Shown: positions 27,405-34,912 of the stretch, in pieces | Position numbering within the stretch: position 1 is the first letter of the stretch | Layout of the letters: each line of letters begins with the position of its first letter | Source of the DNA: Hahella sp. HN01 | GTDB taxonomy: Bacteria > Pseudomonadota > Gammaproteobacteria > Pseudomonadales > Oleiphilaceae | Assembly (NCBI RefSeq): GCF_018986435.1 | Contig: NZ_JAHMIN010000033.1 | Span: forward strand, 1 to 64,000 | Direction of reading: 5' to 3' | Length of the DNA: 64,000 bases | Notes under the pieces: model-generated | What the model was told of the DNA's origin: nothing | What the model saw: the letters and a program-made list of their open reading frames with translations, nothing else | Database searches by the model: none | Translations under genes and position numbers: made by a program

Positions 27405-28283
27405 TTAGAATTTGGCGATAAACTTGGACAGCGACGCCATCTTATCCGGGTCTTCATCCACAAACCGAATAACGATGCTGATAAAGTCCGTGTCCACCCG
27501 CTTCTCCACCGCCTGCAGCATGTGCACGTAGCCGTTGATCCGCTCCAGAGTTTCGCCATCGTCGACTTCTATATCCACCACGGCGGGATCAAGAATCATC
27601 GGGAACTTCTGCCCCCGTTTGGCGATCACTTTCACTTCAGTCAAAGTAATGGCCTTGATCACGCAGGGCAGGTTGAACTCAGCAAAACGAATCTGCGCCA
27701 GCGCTTTCTTGCCAGAGGTTGCGTCCGGCGCTGATTTTTTTGGCGCTGAGGAACCGCCAGTCAGCAGAGCCGCACTGTCAGCAAACGGCCCTGGCGTCAC
27801 GGCTGGAGCCGAGGCCTGCTTGGCGCTGTCAGACGCCTGCATCAATACGGAAGCGGAATCAGAGCCCGGACGGGCCGAAGAGGACTTTTCACCAGCAGCG
27901 CGTTTAAGTTTGGCGGCCAATTGCTTGTTCACTTTCTGCGCCAGCATTTCAGGACTAAAGGGTTTGCCCAGATAATCGGAAACGCCGCTCTGCACCGCTT
28001 CCACCACATGGCCACGATCCCCTCGGCTGGTCACCATAACGAAGGGCGTTTTCTTGTAGGCGTCTTGTCCGCGCGCCCACTGCAACAACTCCAGTCCTGA
28101 CATTTCCGGCATTTCCCAGTCGCACAGGATGAGATCATAGTGCGTCTTATTCATCAGGATCTGCGCTTTTTTCCCGTTGATGGCTTCTTCCACCGTCACC
28201 TGAGGAAAATAGGTTCGCATCGCCCGCTTGACCATATCACGGACGAAACTCGCGTCATCAACCACCAACACCTTTAAAGCCAT
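27405..28283 (-). CDS. Response regulator with unusual C-terminal domain (PilZ-like?)
   Basis: A 292-residue protein. The receiver (1-125) is complete: DD at 9-10, phosphoacceptor D55 in LILCDWEMPE, T and K of MVTSRGDRG and YLGKPFSP. A disordered Ala/Ser/Pro linker (about 130-195) leads to a C-terminal domain of about 100 residues (IRFAEFNLPCVIKAITLTEV onward, then MLQAVEKRVDTDFISIVIRF) that is not a known DNA-binding fold and resembles an atypical PilZ domain only loosely. A similar gene sits beside phoU/phoR in Pseudomonas (from memory). Its kinase is unknown; PhoR is a candidate by position only. Confidence 0.8.
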   Translation of the reverse strand: MALKVLVVDDASFVRDMVKRAMRTYFPQVTVEEAINGKKAQILMNKTHYDLILCDWEMPEMSGLELLQWARGQDAYKKTPFVMVTSRGDRGHVVEAVQSGVSDYLGKPFSPEMLAQKVNKQLAAKLKRAAGEKSSSARPGSDSASVLMQASDSAKQASAPAVTPGPFADSAALLTGGSSAPKKSAPDATSGKKALAQIRFAEFNLPCVIKAITLTEVKVIAKRGQKFPMILDPAVVDIEVDDGETLERINGYVHMLQAVEKRVDTDFISIVIRFVDEDPDKMASLSKFIAKF

Positions 28284-28398
28284 GTCAGAGCTACACTTTC
28301 CGTTAATTACATAACTATAAGGCTAGCACTGTCTGACAAAATTCCCACTTTATTCAGTGCTTAAGCGGCGGCGTAACGATCACGCCGCCACAGCAGGA

Positions 28399-29184
28399 TC
28401 ACCTCACCGCTACTCCTGCGCCAGAAGCGGGGTTTGCTTTGGGTAACTGACCGTGCTCCTCCAGCCAGAATTTAACGCCGCCGGCGACCGCCGCCTGCAT
28501 GGACACCAAATTCACGATAGGAATCAAAGTGCTGCCCCAAACGCCTAAGCCAAAGCCCAACGTCCGGCTGCGACGCTCGCGCATGAAACGAATCACATCA
28601 TCAATTTTGCGCTTGTTGTTATCCGCAGGGTAGTCCACAAACTCAAGCGCCATAATCCAGGAGGAGAATACCGCCCATAACACCGGCGACAATAGGTTTA
28701 CCAGGGGAATGAAACTGAGCACAAATGTAACTACAAATAGACCTAAGGCACGAGGCAAGTAATAAAGAAACTTTTTGACTTCGCGCCAAACACTGGCGGG
28801 AATATTCATGATCACTTGCTTCCAAGGGGTGTCTTCATCCACCTCTTTTCCAGTCAGCAGCTTCTGCGTCTGCTCCGCCAACAAACCATAGAAGGGAGCG
28901 CCAACCAGTGTGGCGACAAACACAAAGGTGTAAAACACCAGAACGCCCACCAGAATGGCGAAAACCAGCCATACCAACCAGCGCAAGAAAGACAGCCAGT
29001 CTGGTAGCCAGCTGACCATGGCGTCCACCCAGCCGGAGAAGTAAGCGCTCATGCCCCAGATGAAGCCGATAAAGACCAATATATTGATAATCAAAGGGAT
29101 AATGACAAAGACCCGCAGCTTGGGATGCTGAATCAGGCGAAACCCTTCCAGCAGGTCGTTAAAACCTTTAGCGAATAATTTCAC
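28399..29184 (-). CDS. cysZ: CysZ-like sulfate transporter (EI24 domain)
   Basis: A 261-residue inner-membrane protein of the EI24/CysZ family, which carries sulfate into the cell for cysteine synthesis. Features are the opening GFNDLLEGFRLIQHPKLRVFV split around residues 7-27, membrane helices near 25-45, 65-95, 140-175 and 210-235, the loop VGAPFYGLLAEQTQKLLTG and the conserved ALEFVDYPADNN near 179-190. Length fits CysZ (about 250). No other sulfur gene is adjacent. Confidence 0.88.
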   Translation of the reverse strand: MKLFAKGFNDLLEGFRLIQHPKLRVFVIIPLIINILVFIGFIWGMSAYFSGWVDAMVSWLPDWLSFLRWLVWLVFAILVGVLVFYTFVFVATLVGAPFYGLLAEQTQKLLTGKEVDEDTPWKQVIMNIPASVWREVKKFLYYLPRALGLFVVTFVLSFIPLVNLLSPVLWAVFSSWIMALEFVDYPADNNKRKIDDVIRFMRERRSRTLGFGLGVWGSTLIPIVNLVSMQAAVAGGVKFWLEEHGQLPKANPASGAGVAVR

Positions 29185-29236
29185 GCTCTTTTCCTTTCTG
29201 CCTCATACAAAAAATTAGTGAGAGCCGCCGTAGCAC

Positions 29237-30052
29237 TCAATTTAAAGGCTCCGCACTAAGACGAAACCGGGACGCGCTCATTTTCATTTGAAATGTCCGC
29301 AATTGACGGTAGCGCATATCCACCTGAAGCAGTTGCGTCAACGCATCCCGCAGTTCAGGGTCCACGGCGCAGCCGAACATGATCGCAGATATGGCGTTGG
29401 AGGGAAACTTACAAAGGGACAATGCCTCACCATCCCAATGTATTTGCTTCTGTCCCGTATCCAACGGACGCAACAAGCGCCACTCACCCTCTCCAGAAAA
29501 CTCAGTGGAGCGCTGAAACAAAGGACTGAAGCCGAATGCGCCAGTCTGCGGCCTCTCGTCACAATATTCGACTTTTTTGAATGTTTGCGGGCTGTCTTGA
29601 TAGTGCCCGTCCATTAGTCCCGCCTTATCAGGATCTATCTCCAGCGCGACACCTCGATGGCGATCCCCCTGAAACCGCCACAGCGCAATACTTTCAACAG
29701 ATTCAAACAGACCAAGCACCCCCAACGACAGCATAAAACGAGGGCTGAGAAACAATGGATCGCTCGCGACACCCTGCAATAATATGGCTTCTATTTCTTT
29801 GCGTTTATGCTTGGCCTGCTGCAGATAATACTCGAAGGTGACCAGACTGCTCAGATCCTCTGGAAGCGCGTCATATTGCCGCTTTACTTCCGCCACGAAC
29901 TCCGCTTGAGTGATATCCCTAACCGGAGCGACCGCTAAAGGAAGTTCTGGACTCAGAAACGGATCGTGCAAGCCGGCCAGCCCATGTAAAGGCAATTTGC
30001 CCTCTCTCAAGATGGTAATGCTCAGCTTGTCGGCGTACAGATATAATTTCAT
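29237..30052 (-). CDS. DUF2971-like protein
   Basis: A 271-residue protein of uncertain function. The segments SIALWRFQGDRHRGVALEID (near 134-153), a following KVEYCDE and GEWRLLRPL near 202-210 resemble the conserved core of DUF2971 proteins. No membrane segment or signal is apparent. The ATG at 30052 starts a clean beta strand (MKLYLYADKLSI); a TTG at 30097 would extend it into the divergent VanZ-like gene and is less likely. It is divergent from that gene with 27 bases between start codons. Confidence 0.65.
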   Translation of the reverse strand: MKLYLYADKLSITILREGKLPLHGLAGLHDPFLSPELPLAVAPVRDITQAEFVAEVKRQYDALPEDLSSLVTFEYYLQQAKHKRKEIEAILLQGVASDPLFLSPRFMLSLGVLGLFESVESIALWRFQGDRHRGVALEIDPDKAGLMDGHYQDSPQTFKKVEYCDERPQTGAFGFSPLFQRSTEFSGEGEWRLLRPLDTGQKQIHWDGEALSLCKFPSNAISAIMFGCAVDPELRDALTQLLQVDMRYRQLRTFQMKMSASRFRLSAEPLN

Positions 30053-30079
30053 GTTTTGATGCCCAGGAAGCGCTTTCCC

Positions 30080-30478
30080 ATGTTCAGTTTGTCTCAATTA
30101 TATAAAAGCTTGATCGTTCTTGGAGGACATTGGTCCGCCCGTGTCGCCTTCTACGTATTGATGGTGGTGGGGCTGGTCATTGCCCTCACTCCCAACGAGT
30201 ACACGCCACTGGGAACAGTGAACGATAAAATACGGCATGCATTTTCTTTCGCCGTAATGAGCGGTATGGCCATGTGGAGTCACCGCAATAGCCGGGTCCT
30301 TCATGTTTTTATCGCCATGACTTGCTACGGCCTGCTCATTGAAGGCCTGCAAAGCTTGATTCCCTACCGGGACGGCAGCCTTGGAGATATTGTGGCCAAT
30401 ACTATCGGCATTGCGATTGGCGTGTCCCTGGCGAACTGGCTGGTCGTCTCCGTTCGCCCCACCAAAGCCTCCTACTGA
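30080..30478 (+). CDS. VanZ-like family membrane protein
   Basis: A 132-residue inner-membrane protein with about four helices. The VanZ-like core is TPNEYTPLGTVNDKIRHAF near 34-52 (the D-K-x-x-H signature), followed by GLLIEGLQSLIPYRDGSLGD near 84-103, a motif also typical of the family, and a last helix ending NWLVVSV. Cellular role unknown; vancomycin resistance is not implied. The ATG at 30080 has AGGAAG about nine bases upstream. The RNA gene region follows. Confidence 0.8.
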   Translation: MFSLSQLYKSLIVLGGHWSARVAFYVLMVVGLVIALTPNEYTPLGTVNDKIRHAFSFAVMSGMAMWSHRNSRVLHVFIAMTCYGLLIEGLQSLIPYRDGSLGDIVANTIGIAIGVSLANWLVVSVRPTKASY

Positions 30479-30561
30479 AACCGTCCATCGGATTTCTTTG
30501 ACAAGCAGGCTTCTACAGAAAATGCACTAATGTATTAGTAGTAAGACATTGGCCTGAAATC

Positions 30562-30581
30562 TTGTGAGAAATATCTCACAA
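30562..30581. promoter_or_regulatory. GacA/UvrY-like upstream activating palindrome
   Basis: TTGTGAGAAATATCTCACAA is a perfect eight-base inverted repeat with a four-base centre. Its core TGTGAG-N6-CTCACA resembles the GacA/UvrY box TGTAAG-N6-CTTACA found before rsmX/Y/Z and csrB genes. It sits about 180 bases before the predicted 5' end of the GGA-rich RNA. Confidence 0.7.
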
Positions 30582-30738
30582 AGCCGTAGGAAATTAGCGG
30601 AAGTTACTGTAATCATTACGGATTTACTTGCTGAGACATTTCGTAACACGTTGTTTTATATAACCTTTCCAAAACAGAGCGAGTTAAGCGGCGTACCCGC
30701 TCTTGAAGATTGTCACAAAAAGGTCATTCGGCCCGAGG

Positions 30739-30744
30739 TATATT
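30739..30744 (+). promoter_or_regulatory. Predicted -10 element of the CsrB/RsmZ-like RNA
   Basis: TATATT at 30739-30744 lies seven bases before the predicted RNA start near 30751. No good -35 hexamer stands 16-18 bases upstream, as expected for an activator-dependent promoter. Confidence 0.5.
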
Positions 30745-30750
30745 TACAAC

Positions 30751-30970
30751 CGTCAAGGCAGACAAGGAAATGGAATCCAGCCAGGATGGTTTCTTCGCAG
30801 GAAGCGAAGGGAAGCAAGGATAAGGAATGATGCTTGAGGGAATTTTTGGAGTTAATCCAGGAATAAAACAGGATAAAGTTGGCGCATAGGATGGCGCTTT
30901 ACCAAGGAACGGCGGATCGGAATCCAAAACCTATTCCAAATGAGGCGACCTGATTAGTCGCCTTTTTTTT
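30751..30970 (+). ncRNA. CsrB/RsmZ-family regulatory RNA (predicted CsrA/RsmA-sequestering)
   Basis: An RNA of about 220 bases with no convincing protein frame. It contains 15 GGA triplets in about 190 bases, many as AGGA or AAGGA, the CsrA/RsmA recognition core. At least two are shown in hairpin loops: CTTCGC-AGGAA-GCGAAG (30793-30809) and GGAT-CGGA-ATCC (30913-30924). The run CGCAGGAAGCGAAGGGAAGC strongly recalls RsmY/RsmZ. It ends in a strong terminator (30943-30970) and has a GacA-box-like palindrome upstream. By family knowledge such RNAs bind several CsrA dimers and relieve translational control of biofilm, motility and secretion genes. The 5' end is an estimate. Confidence 0.85.
30943..30970 (+). 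terminator. Rho-independent terminator of the CsrB/RsmZ-like RNA
   Basis: AGGCGAC and GTCGCCT form a seven-base-pair stem with a seven-base loop followed by eight Ts. It overlaps the stop codon and last codons of the convergent methyltransferase gene (stop at 30954). Confidence 0.92.
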
Positions 30971-31628
30971 CGCCTGAGATATGGCGCCCGCTCTCGTAAA
31001 TTCTCACCTCATTAAACTCTTCGAACTCATTGAGATCTGGGAACGTTCTGCCGGATGCTGTCTTCTTTAGCTCATATCCAGGCGCCGACAGATTACGCAC
31101 CCGCGAATCCGCTAACAGCACTTTCGACGCTTTATCCCGCCACTCCGGCAACCATTGCAGGTTGTCTCGATCATAGAGAACATCCGCCGCCGTGATCACA
31201 TCAGGCTTATCGGCAGACGGCAGCGTCTCACACACCCTCACCTGCACGCCATTCAACACCGCATTCTCCGCCGCCGCCACTTGCGCCGCCAAATCCAGGT
31301 CACAGGCCATGACGGCGGAGGCTCCCGCCAGCGCTGCGGCAATCGCCACCACGCCGGACCCCGCTCCGATGTCCCACACCGTTTTGCCCGCCACCAGCTC
31401 AGGGTGATCCAGAATATATCGCGCCAGCACCTGCCCACTGGCCCAGCAAAAACTCCAGTAGGCCGGCTCAGCGACGACAGCTTGGGCCTCATCATGGGAG
31501 AGCGGCCCTTCCATCACCGCAGGGTCGAATAGATACAGACGGATTTCAGGAATAAGCGGCGGCGCGGCCACCCGCAGCGCGCTGCGAGGCAACGTACGTT
31601 GCAGCAAAGGCAGTAATAATTCCGACAT
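30954..31628 (-). CDS. Class I SAM-dependent methyltransferase (PrmA / lysine methyltransferase-like)
   Basis: A 224-residue cytosolic methyltransferase. The SAM-binding motif I is VWDIGAGSGVVAIAAALAGA near 84-103, followed by the acidic residue at the end of strand 2 (MACDLD) and a later DVITAADVLYDRDN, a motif found in the ETFB/nicotinamide N-methyltransferase-like group that modifies protein lysines. The substrate is unproven. The opening PYWSF-like segment (EPAYWSFCWASGQVLARYIL) also fits this group. Its 3' end overlaps the terminator of the convergent regulatory RNA. Confidence 0.82.
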   Translation of the reverse strand: MSELLLPLLQRTLPRSALRVAAPPLIPEIRLYLFDPAVMEGPLSHDEAQAVVAEPAYWSFCWASGQVLARYILDHPELVAGKTVWDIGAGSGVVAIAAALAGASAVMACDLDLAAQVAAAENAVLNGVQVRVCETLPSADKPDVITAADVLYDRDNLQWLPEWRDKASKVLLADSRVRNLSAPGYELKKTASGRTFPDLNEFEEFNEVRIYESGRHISGEKKGD

Positions 31629-31991
31629 GAGAAGTTTATCCGCTACTGAACGTAGATTATCTAATAAGACGAAAATTTCAGAAAATAGCGGCCATTATGT
31701 CACAAATAGCGCCAAATCAAGGGAATCCGGTCATGAAAACTTTTCGTAAACTCTAGCTTGGAATTTGCGTCAGATTTTCGTCACACCTACGGAAATGCAC
31801 TTATTGCGCGGCTAACTCCAGGATTCTGCGCGTAAAAGCGCTTGGCAGCGCGGCGGCTTCTGCTAGACTAGCGCTGTCTGGCTTCAATGTCCGCGCGCTC
31901 GCCGTCATCCTTTGCAATGTAATACCCAACCCCACCCATGCCAGGTGGCGGGCGCTGACGCATAAGAACTAAAACCGCTAAGGAGTCTTCA
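31629..31991. other. 363-base intergenic region before mscS, with a candidate promoter
   Basis: No gene is seen. TTGGCA (31842-31847) and TAGACT (31864-31869) with a 16-base spacer form a plausible sigma-70 promoter for mscS, leaving a leader of about 115 bases. The left part is AT-rich and may hold the methyltransferase promoter. Confidence 0.45.
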
Positions 31992-32810
31992 ATGGAGAAC
32001 CTAGATCAGTATTTAGATAAGGGCGTCGAACTGGTGATGGAGTACGCGCCGCAATTGTTGCTCGCCATCATTACTCTCATAGTAGGTATGTGGCTGATCA
32101 ACAGAGCGCTCAAGTTCACAGATGACCGCCTGCAGAAGAAGTTTGATCCCACACTCACCAAGTTCGTGCACAGCATTGCGTCAGTAGGTCTCAAGGCGTT
32201 GCTGCTGGTCAGCGTTGCGCAAATGGTGGGCATTGAAACGACTTCCTTTATCGCCGTCTTAGGCGCCGCCGGTCTGGCTGTTGGCTTGGCTCTGCAGGGC
32301 AACCTGTCGAACTTCGCCAGCGGCATCATGATCCTGGTGTTCAAGCCTTTCAAAGTCGGCGACGTGATAGATGGAGCCGGCTACATCGGCACGGTCAGGG
32401 AAATCCAGATATTCACCACGGTCGTAATGACGCCGGATAACCGCCGGGTCATTATTCCCAACTCCAATCTGGCGAATAATCCCCTGATCAATATCGCAGC
32501 GGAAGCAACCAGACGTGTGGACATGGTATTCGGCATCAGCTACGGCGACGACATCGACAAAGCTAAAAATATAATTAAATCCATGCTGGAAGCCGATTCA
32601 CGCGTGTTGAAAGATCCAGCCCCCGTGATCGCCGTCATGGCGCTGGCGGACAGCTCCGTTAATCTCGCCGTACGCCCCTGGGTCGTCACTGCAGATTACT
32701 GGCCGCTGTATTTCGACATGCATGAGAACGTGAAGAAGCGCTTCGACGAAGAAGGCGTCACCATTCCGTTCCCACAAAGGGATGTCCACATTTATCAAGA
32801 AACTCAATAA
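31992..32810 (+). CDS. mscS: Small-conductance mechanosensitive channel, MscS family
   Basis: A 272-residue inner-membrane channel that opens under membrane tension and protects cells from osmotic downshock. Three membrane helices are seen (about 18-40, 58-80, 85-118); the pore helix has the Gly/Ala pattern GAAGLAVGLALQGNLSNFAS near 90-109, followed by FKPFKVGDVID. The C-terminal vestibule domain follows. Length is close to E. coli MscS (286). TAAGGAG lies before the ATG. Single gene; the OprF-like porin follows on the same strand after 77 bases. Confidence 0.93.
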   Translation: MENLDQYLDKGVELVMEYAPQLLLAIITLIVGMWLINRALKFTDDRLQKKFDPTLTKFVHSIASVGLKALLLVSVAQMVGIETTSFIAVLGAAGLAVGLALQGNLSNFASGIMILVFKPFKVGDVIDGAGYIGTVREIQIFTTVVMTPDNRRVIIPNSNLANNPLINIAAEATRRVDMVFGISYGDDIDKAKNIIKSMLEADSRVLKDPAPVIAVMALADSSVNLAVRPWVVTADYWPLYFDMHENVKKRFDEEGVTIPFPQRDVHIYQETQ

Positions 32811-32887
32811 ATCCCTTAATCCCTTTTATTTTTGGAAAGTTCCCCCGGGCCGGCAGGTCCGGGAATAGATTACACAAAGAGGTGGCA

Positions 32888-34174
32888 ATGAAAGCAAAAC
32901 TACTCCCATCTATTTTACTTATGGGCGCTATTGCATCCGCGCAGCCGGCGCTTGCCGACGGTCGCGAAAAAGGTGCGTATTTCACCGGCCTGCTCGGCTA
33001 CACATTCTTCGACCATGAGCGTCAAATTGAAGACGATCCGAACCTTGCTGCAGGCCTGGGTTATAACTTTACGCCAGCCATTTCCGCAGAGGTTCTCTTC
33101 GGTGGCGCAGACCTCGAAAGAAAACACAACACGGGTTACCTCAATGGCATCTTTTATCGCCTAGACGCCCTATATCACTTCAGCCCGGGCGAAGCCTGGC
33201 GTCCATATCTAGTCGGCGGCGTCGGCAACTACGCCTTTAAATACGATGAAGGCGGCAGAGACGAGGAAACTCAATACAATCTGGGCGCCGGTATCAAGCA
33301 CGCCATCAGCGAATCTATGGACGTACGCTTTGACGCCCGCGGCGTGTATGGCGATGAAGACGAAACCAAAGACGCCATGCTGAACCTGGGCTTCACTTAC
33401 ATGTTCGCCTCCGCCGCGCCTGCACCTAAGGATAGCGACAGAGACGGCGTATATGACGATGAAGACGCCTGCCCTGGCACGCCTTACGGCGCTAAAGTCG
33501 ACGTTCGCGGATGCGAGGTGATCGGCGATGCGGACGGCGACGGCGTGACCGATGACAAAGATCAGTGCCCCAACACCAAAGCCGGCGCGCGCGTTGACGC
33601 CACAGGCTGCCCTGTTGTCGGCGATGATGACGCAGACGGCGTACCCAACGAAAAAGACCAGTGCCCGAATTCTCCGGCAGCGGCGAAAGTGGACAGCAGA
33701 GGCTGCCCTCTGGACACTGACCGTGACGGCATCACCGACGGTCTGGACGCATGCCCTGACACGCCTTACGGCGCTAAAGTGGACAACCGCGGCTGCCGTA
33801 TTCAGTTAAGCGAGACGGTCACCATTACCATGAACGTCACGTTCCCCACTAACTCAGCGGCCATTCCAGAGGAGTTCGTGTCAGAAGTAGAGAAACTGGC
33901 TGAGTTCATGCGCCAGTATCCAGACACGAAAGCGGTTGTTGAAGGACACACTGACGATCGCGGTCAAGACGCCTACAACCAGAAGCTGTCTGAGAAGCGC
34001 GCCAGCGCTGTGCGTCAGATGGTCGTTGAGCGTTTCGGCATTGCTGGCGAGAGAATCTCCAGCGTCGGTTACGGCGAAGCCCGTCCGATTGGCGATAACA
34101 ACACCGCAGAAGGCCGTAGCGCCAACCGTCGTGTTGTCGCAGTCGTAGAAGCGACCGTTAAAACCAATCAATAA
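32888..34174 (+). CDS. OprF/OmpA-type outer-membrane protein with thrombospondin type 3 repeats
   Basis: A 428-residue major-porin-like protein. A signal peptide ends near ALA at 23. An eight-stranded beta-barrel follows (about 28-175), then four calcium-binding thrombospondin type 3 repeats of the form DxDxDGVxDxxDxCP (about 183-305) with paired cysteines, then an OmpA-C peptidoglycan-binding domain (VEGHTDDRGQDAYNQKLSEK, NRRVVAVV). It probably maintains envelope integrity and may form a small pore. GTG at 32882 is an alternative start, but the ATG at 32888 follows AGAGGTGG. A strong terminator follows. Confidence 0.93.
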   Translation: MKAKLLPSILLMGAIASAQPALADGREKGAYFTGLLGYTFFDHERQIEDDPNLAAGLGYNFTPAISAEVLFGGADLERKHNTGYLNGIFYRLDALYHFSPGEAWRPYLVGGVGNYAFKYDEGGRDEETQYNLGAGIKHAISESMDVRFDARGVYGDEDETKDAMLNLGFTYMFASAAPAPKDSDRDGVYDDEDACPGTPYGAKVDVRGCEVIGDADGDGVTDDKDQCPNTKAGARVDATGCPVVGDDDADGVPNEKDQCPNSPAAAKVDSRGCPLDTDRDGITDGLDACPDTPYGAKVDNRGCRIQLSETVTITMNVTFPTNSAAIPEEFVSEVEKLAEFMRQYPDTKAVVEGHTDDRGQDAYNQKLSEKRASAVRQMVVERFGIAGERISSVGYGEARPIGDNNTAEGRSANRRVVAVVEATVKTNQ

Positions 34175-34200
34175 CAGCTGATTCGCTAGATAATCCAAGC

Positions 34201-34230
34201 AAGGGGAACTCAGGTTCCCCTTTTTATTTT
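34201..34230 (+). terminator. Rho-independent terminator after the OprF-like gene
   Basis: AAGGGGAAC and GTTCCCCTT form a nine-base-pair stem with a TCAG loop, followed by TTTTATTTT. It lies 27 bases after the stop codon. Confidence 0.9.
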
Positions 34231-34344
34231 CCCAACCGTTACCCAGTTCCCAACTTTCAGCCCCGCTATTTGCTGCAATCGCAACTTAATAGGCTATCTT
34301 AATTATTAAGAGCGAATGTTTCTTATCCAGGCTGGAGGTGGCTT

Positions 34345-34872
34345 ATGCCTGTACAATCTTTGAAGAACTTCCTCGATGGACATCAAGTCCGATATGTGTC
34401 GATACAGCATTCCCCGGCTTATACCGCTCAGGAGATCGCTCAATCTGCGCATATCTGCGGGAAGATGCTCGCAAAAACCGTGATTGTCATGATGGACGGC
34501 AAGTTCGCGATGGCGGTTATGCCTGCTACATCGCGTATTCGTTGGGACCGGTTCATGCGCGCGATGGGTACGGATTTCATCGAATTGGCGGACGAAGAGG
34601 ACTTCAAAGACCATTTTGCGGAATGCGAAGTCGGCGCCATCCCCCCTTTCGGCAATCTGTACGGCATGTCCGTCTATATGGACGAGCATCTGCGCAATAA
34701 CGAAGAGATCGCCTTCAGCGCAGGCACTCACAGCGAAATACTGCGCATGTCCATGAGCGCCTATGTCGACTTAGCGCGGCCGCTAATCATGAATGAAGGG
34801 TTCGTTCAGCCCAACAGCCCGCCGCTACAGCGGGTGCGGCAAGGCCGTAAACGCGCCCACAGGCACGCCTGA
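34345..34872 (+). CDS. YbaK/EbsC-type aminoacyl-tRNA deacylase domain protein
   Basis: A 175-residue protein related to YbaK/ProX, enzymes that free mischarged amino acids from tRNA. Family marks are SPAYTAQEIAQSAHICGKML (near 23-42, with the conserved K following in AKTVIVMMD), and CEVGAIPPFGNLYGM near 93-107 containing the GxxPPFG motif. C-terminal residues past 150 are basic and not conserved. The exact substrate amino acid is unknown. A solute-binding protein gene starts about 40 bases downstream. Confidence 0.82.
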   Translation: MPVQSLKNFLDGHQVRYVSIQHSPAYTAQEIAQSAHICGKMLAKTVIVMMDGKFAMAVMPATSRIRWDRFMRAMGTDFIELADEEDFKDHFAECEVGAIPPFGNLYGMSVYMDEHLRNNEEIAFSAGTHSEILRMSMSAYVDLARPLIMNEGFVQPNSPPLQRVRQGRKRAHRHA

Positions 34873-34912
34873 CCCCGGAGCAGTCAATATTCGCCAGCAT
34901 AGACCGGCAGCG

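Noticed and set aside
30564-30830. Plus frame over the RNA promoter and 5' half
   Set aside because: No ribosome site; the translated product is unlike any family, and the GGA-rich structured RNA explains the sequence better.
30724-30927. Minus frame opposite the GGA-rich RNA
   Set aside because: Its many Pro and Ser codons (CCT, TCC) are the complement of GGA motifs; no family resemblance.
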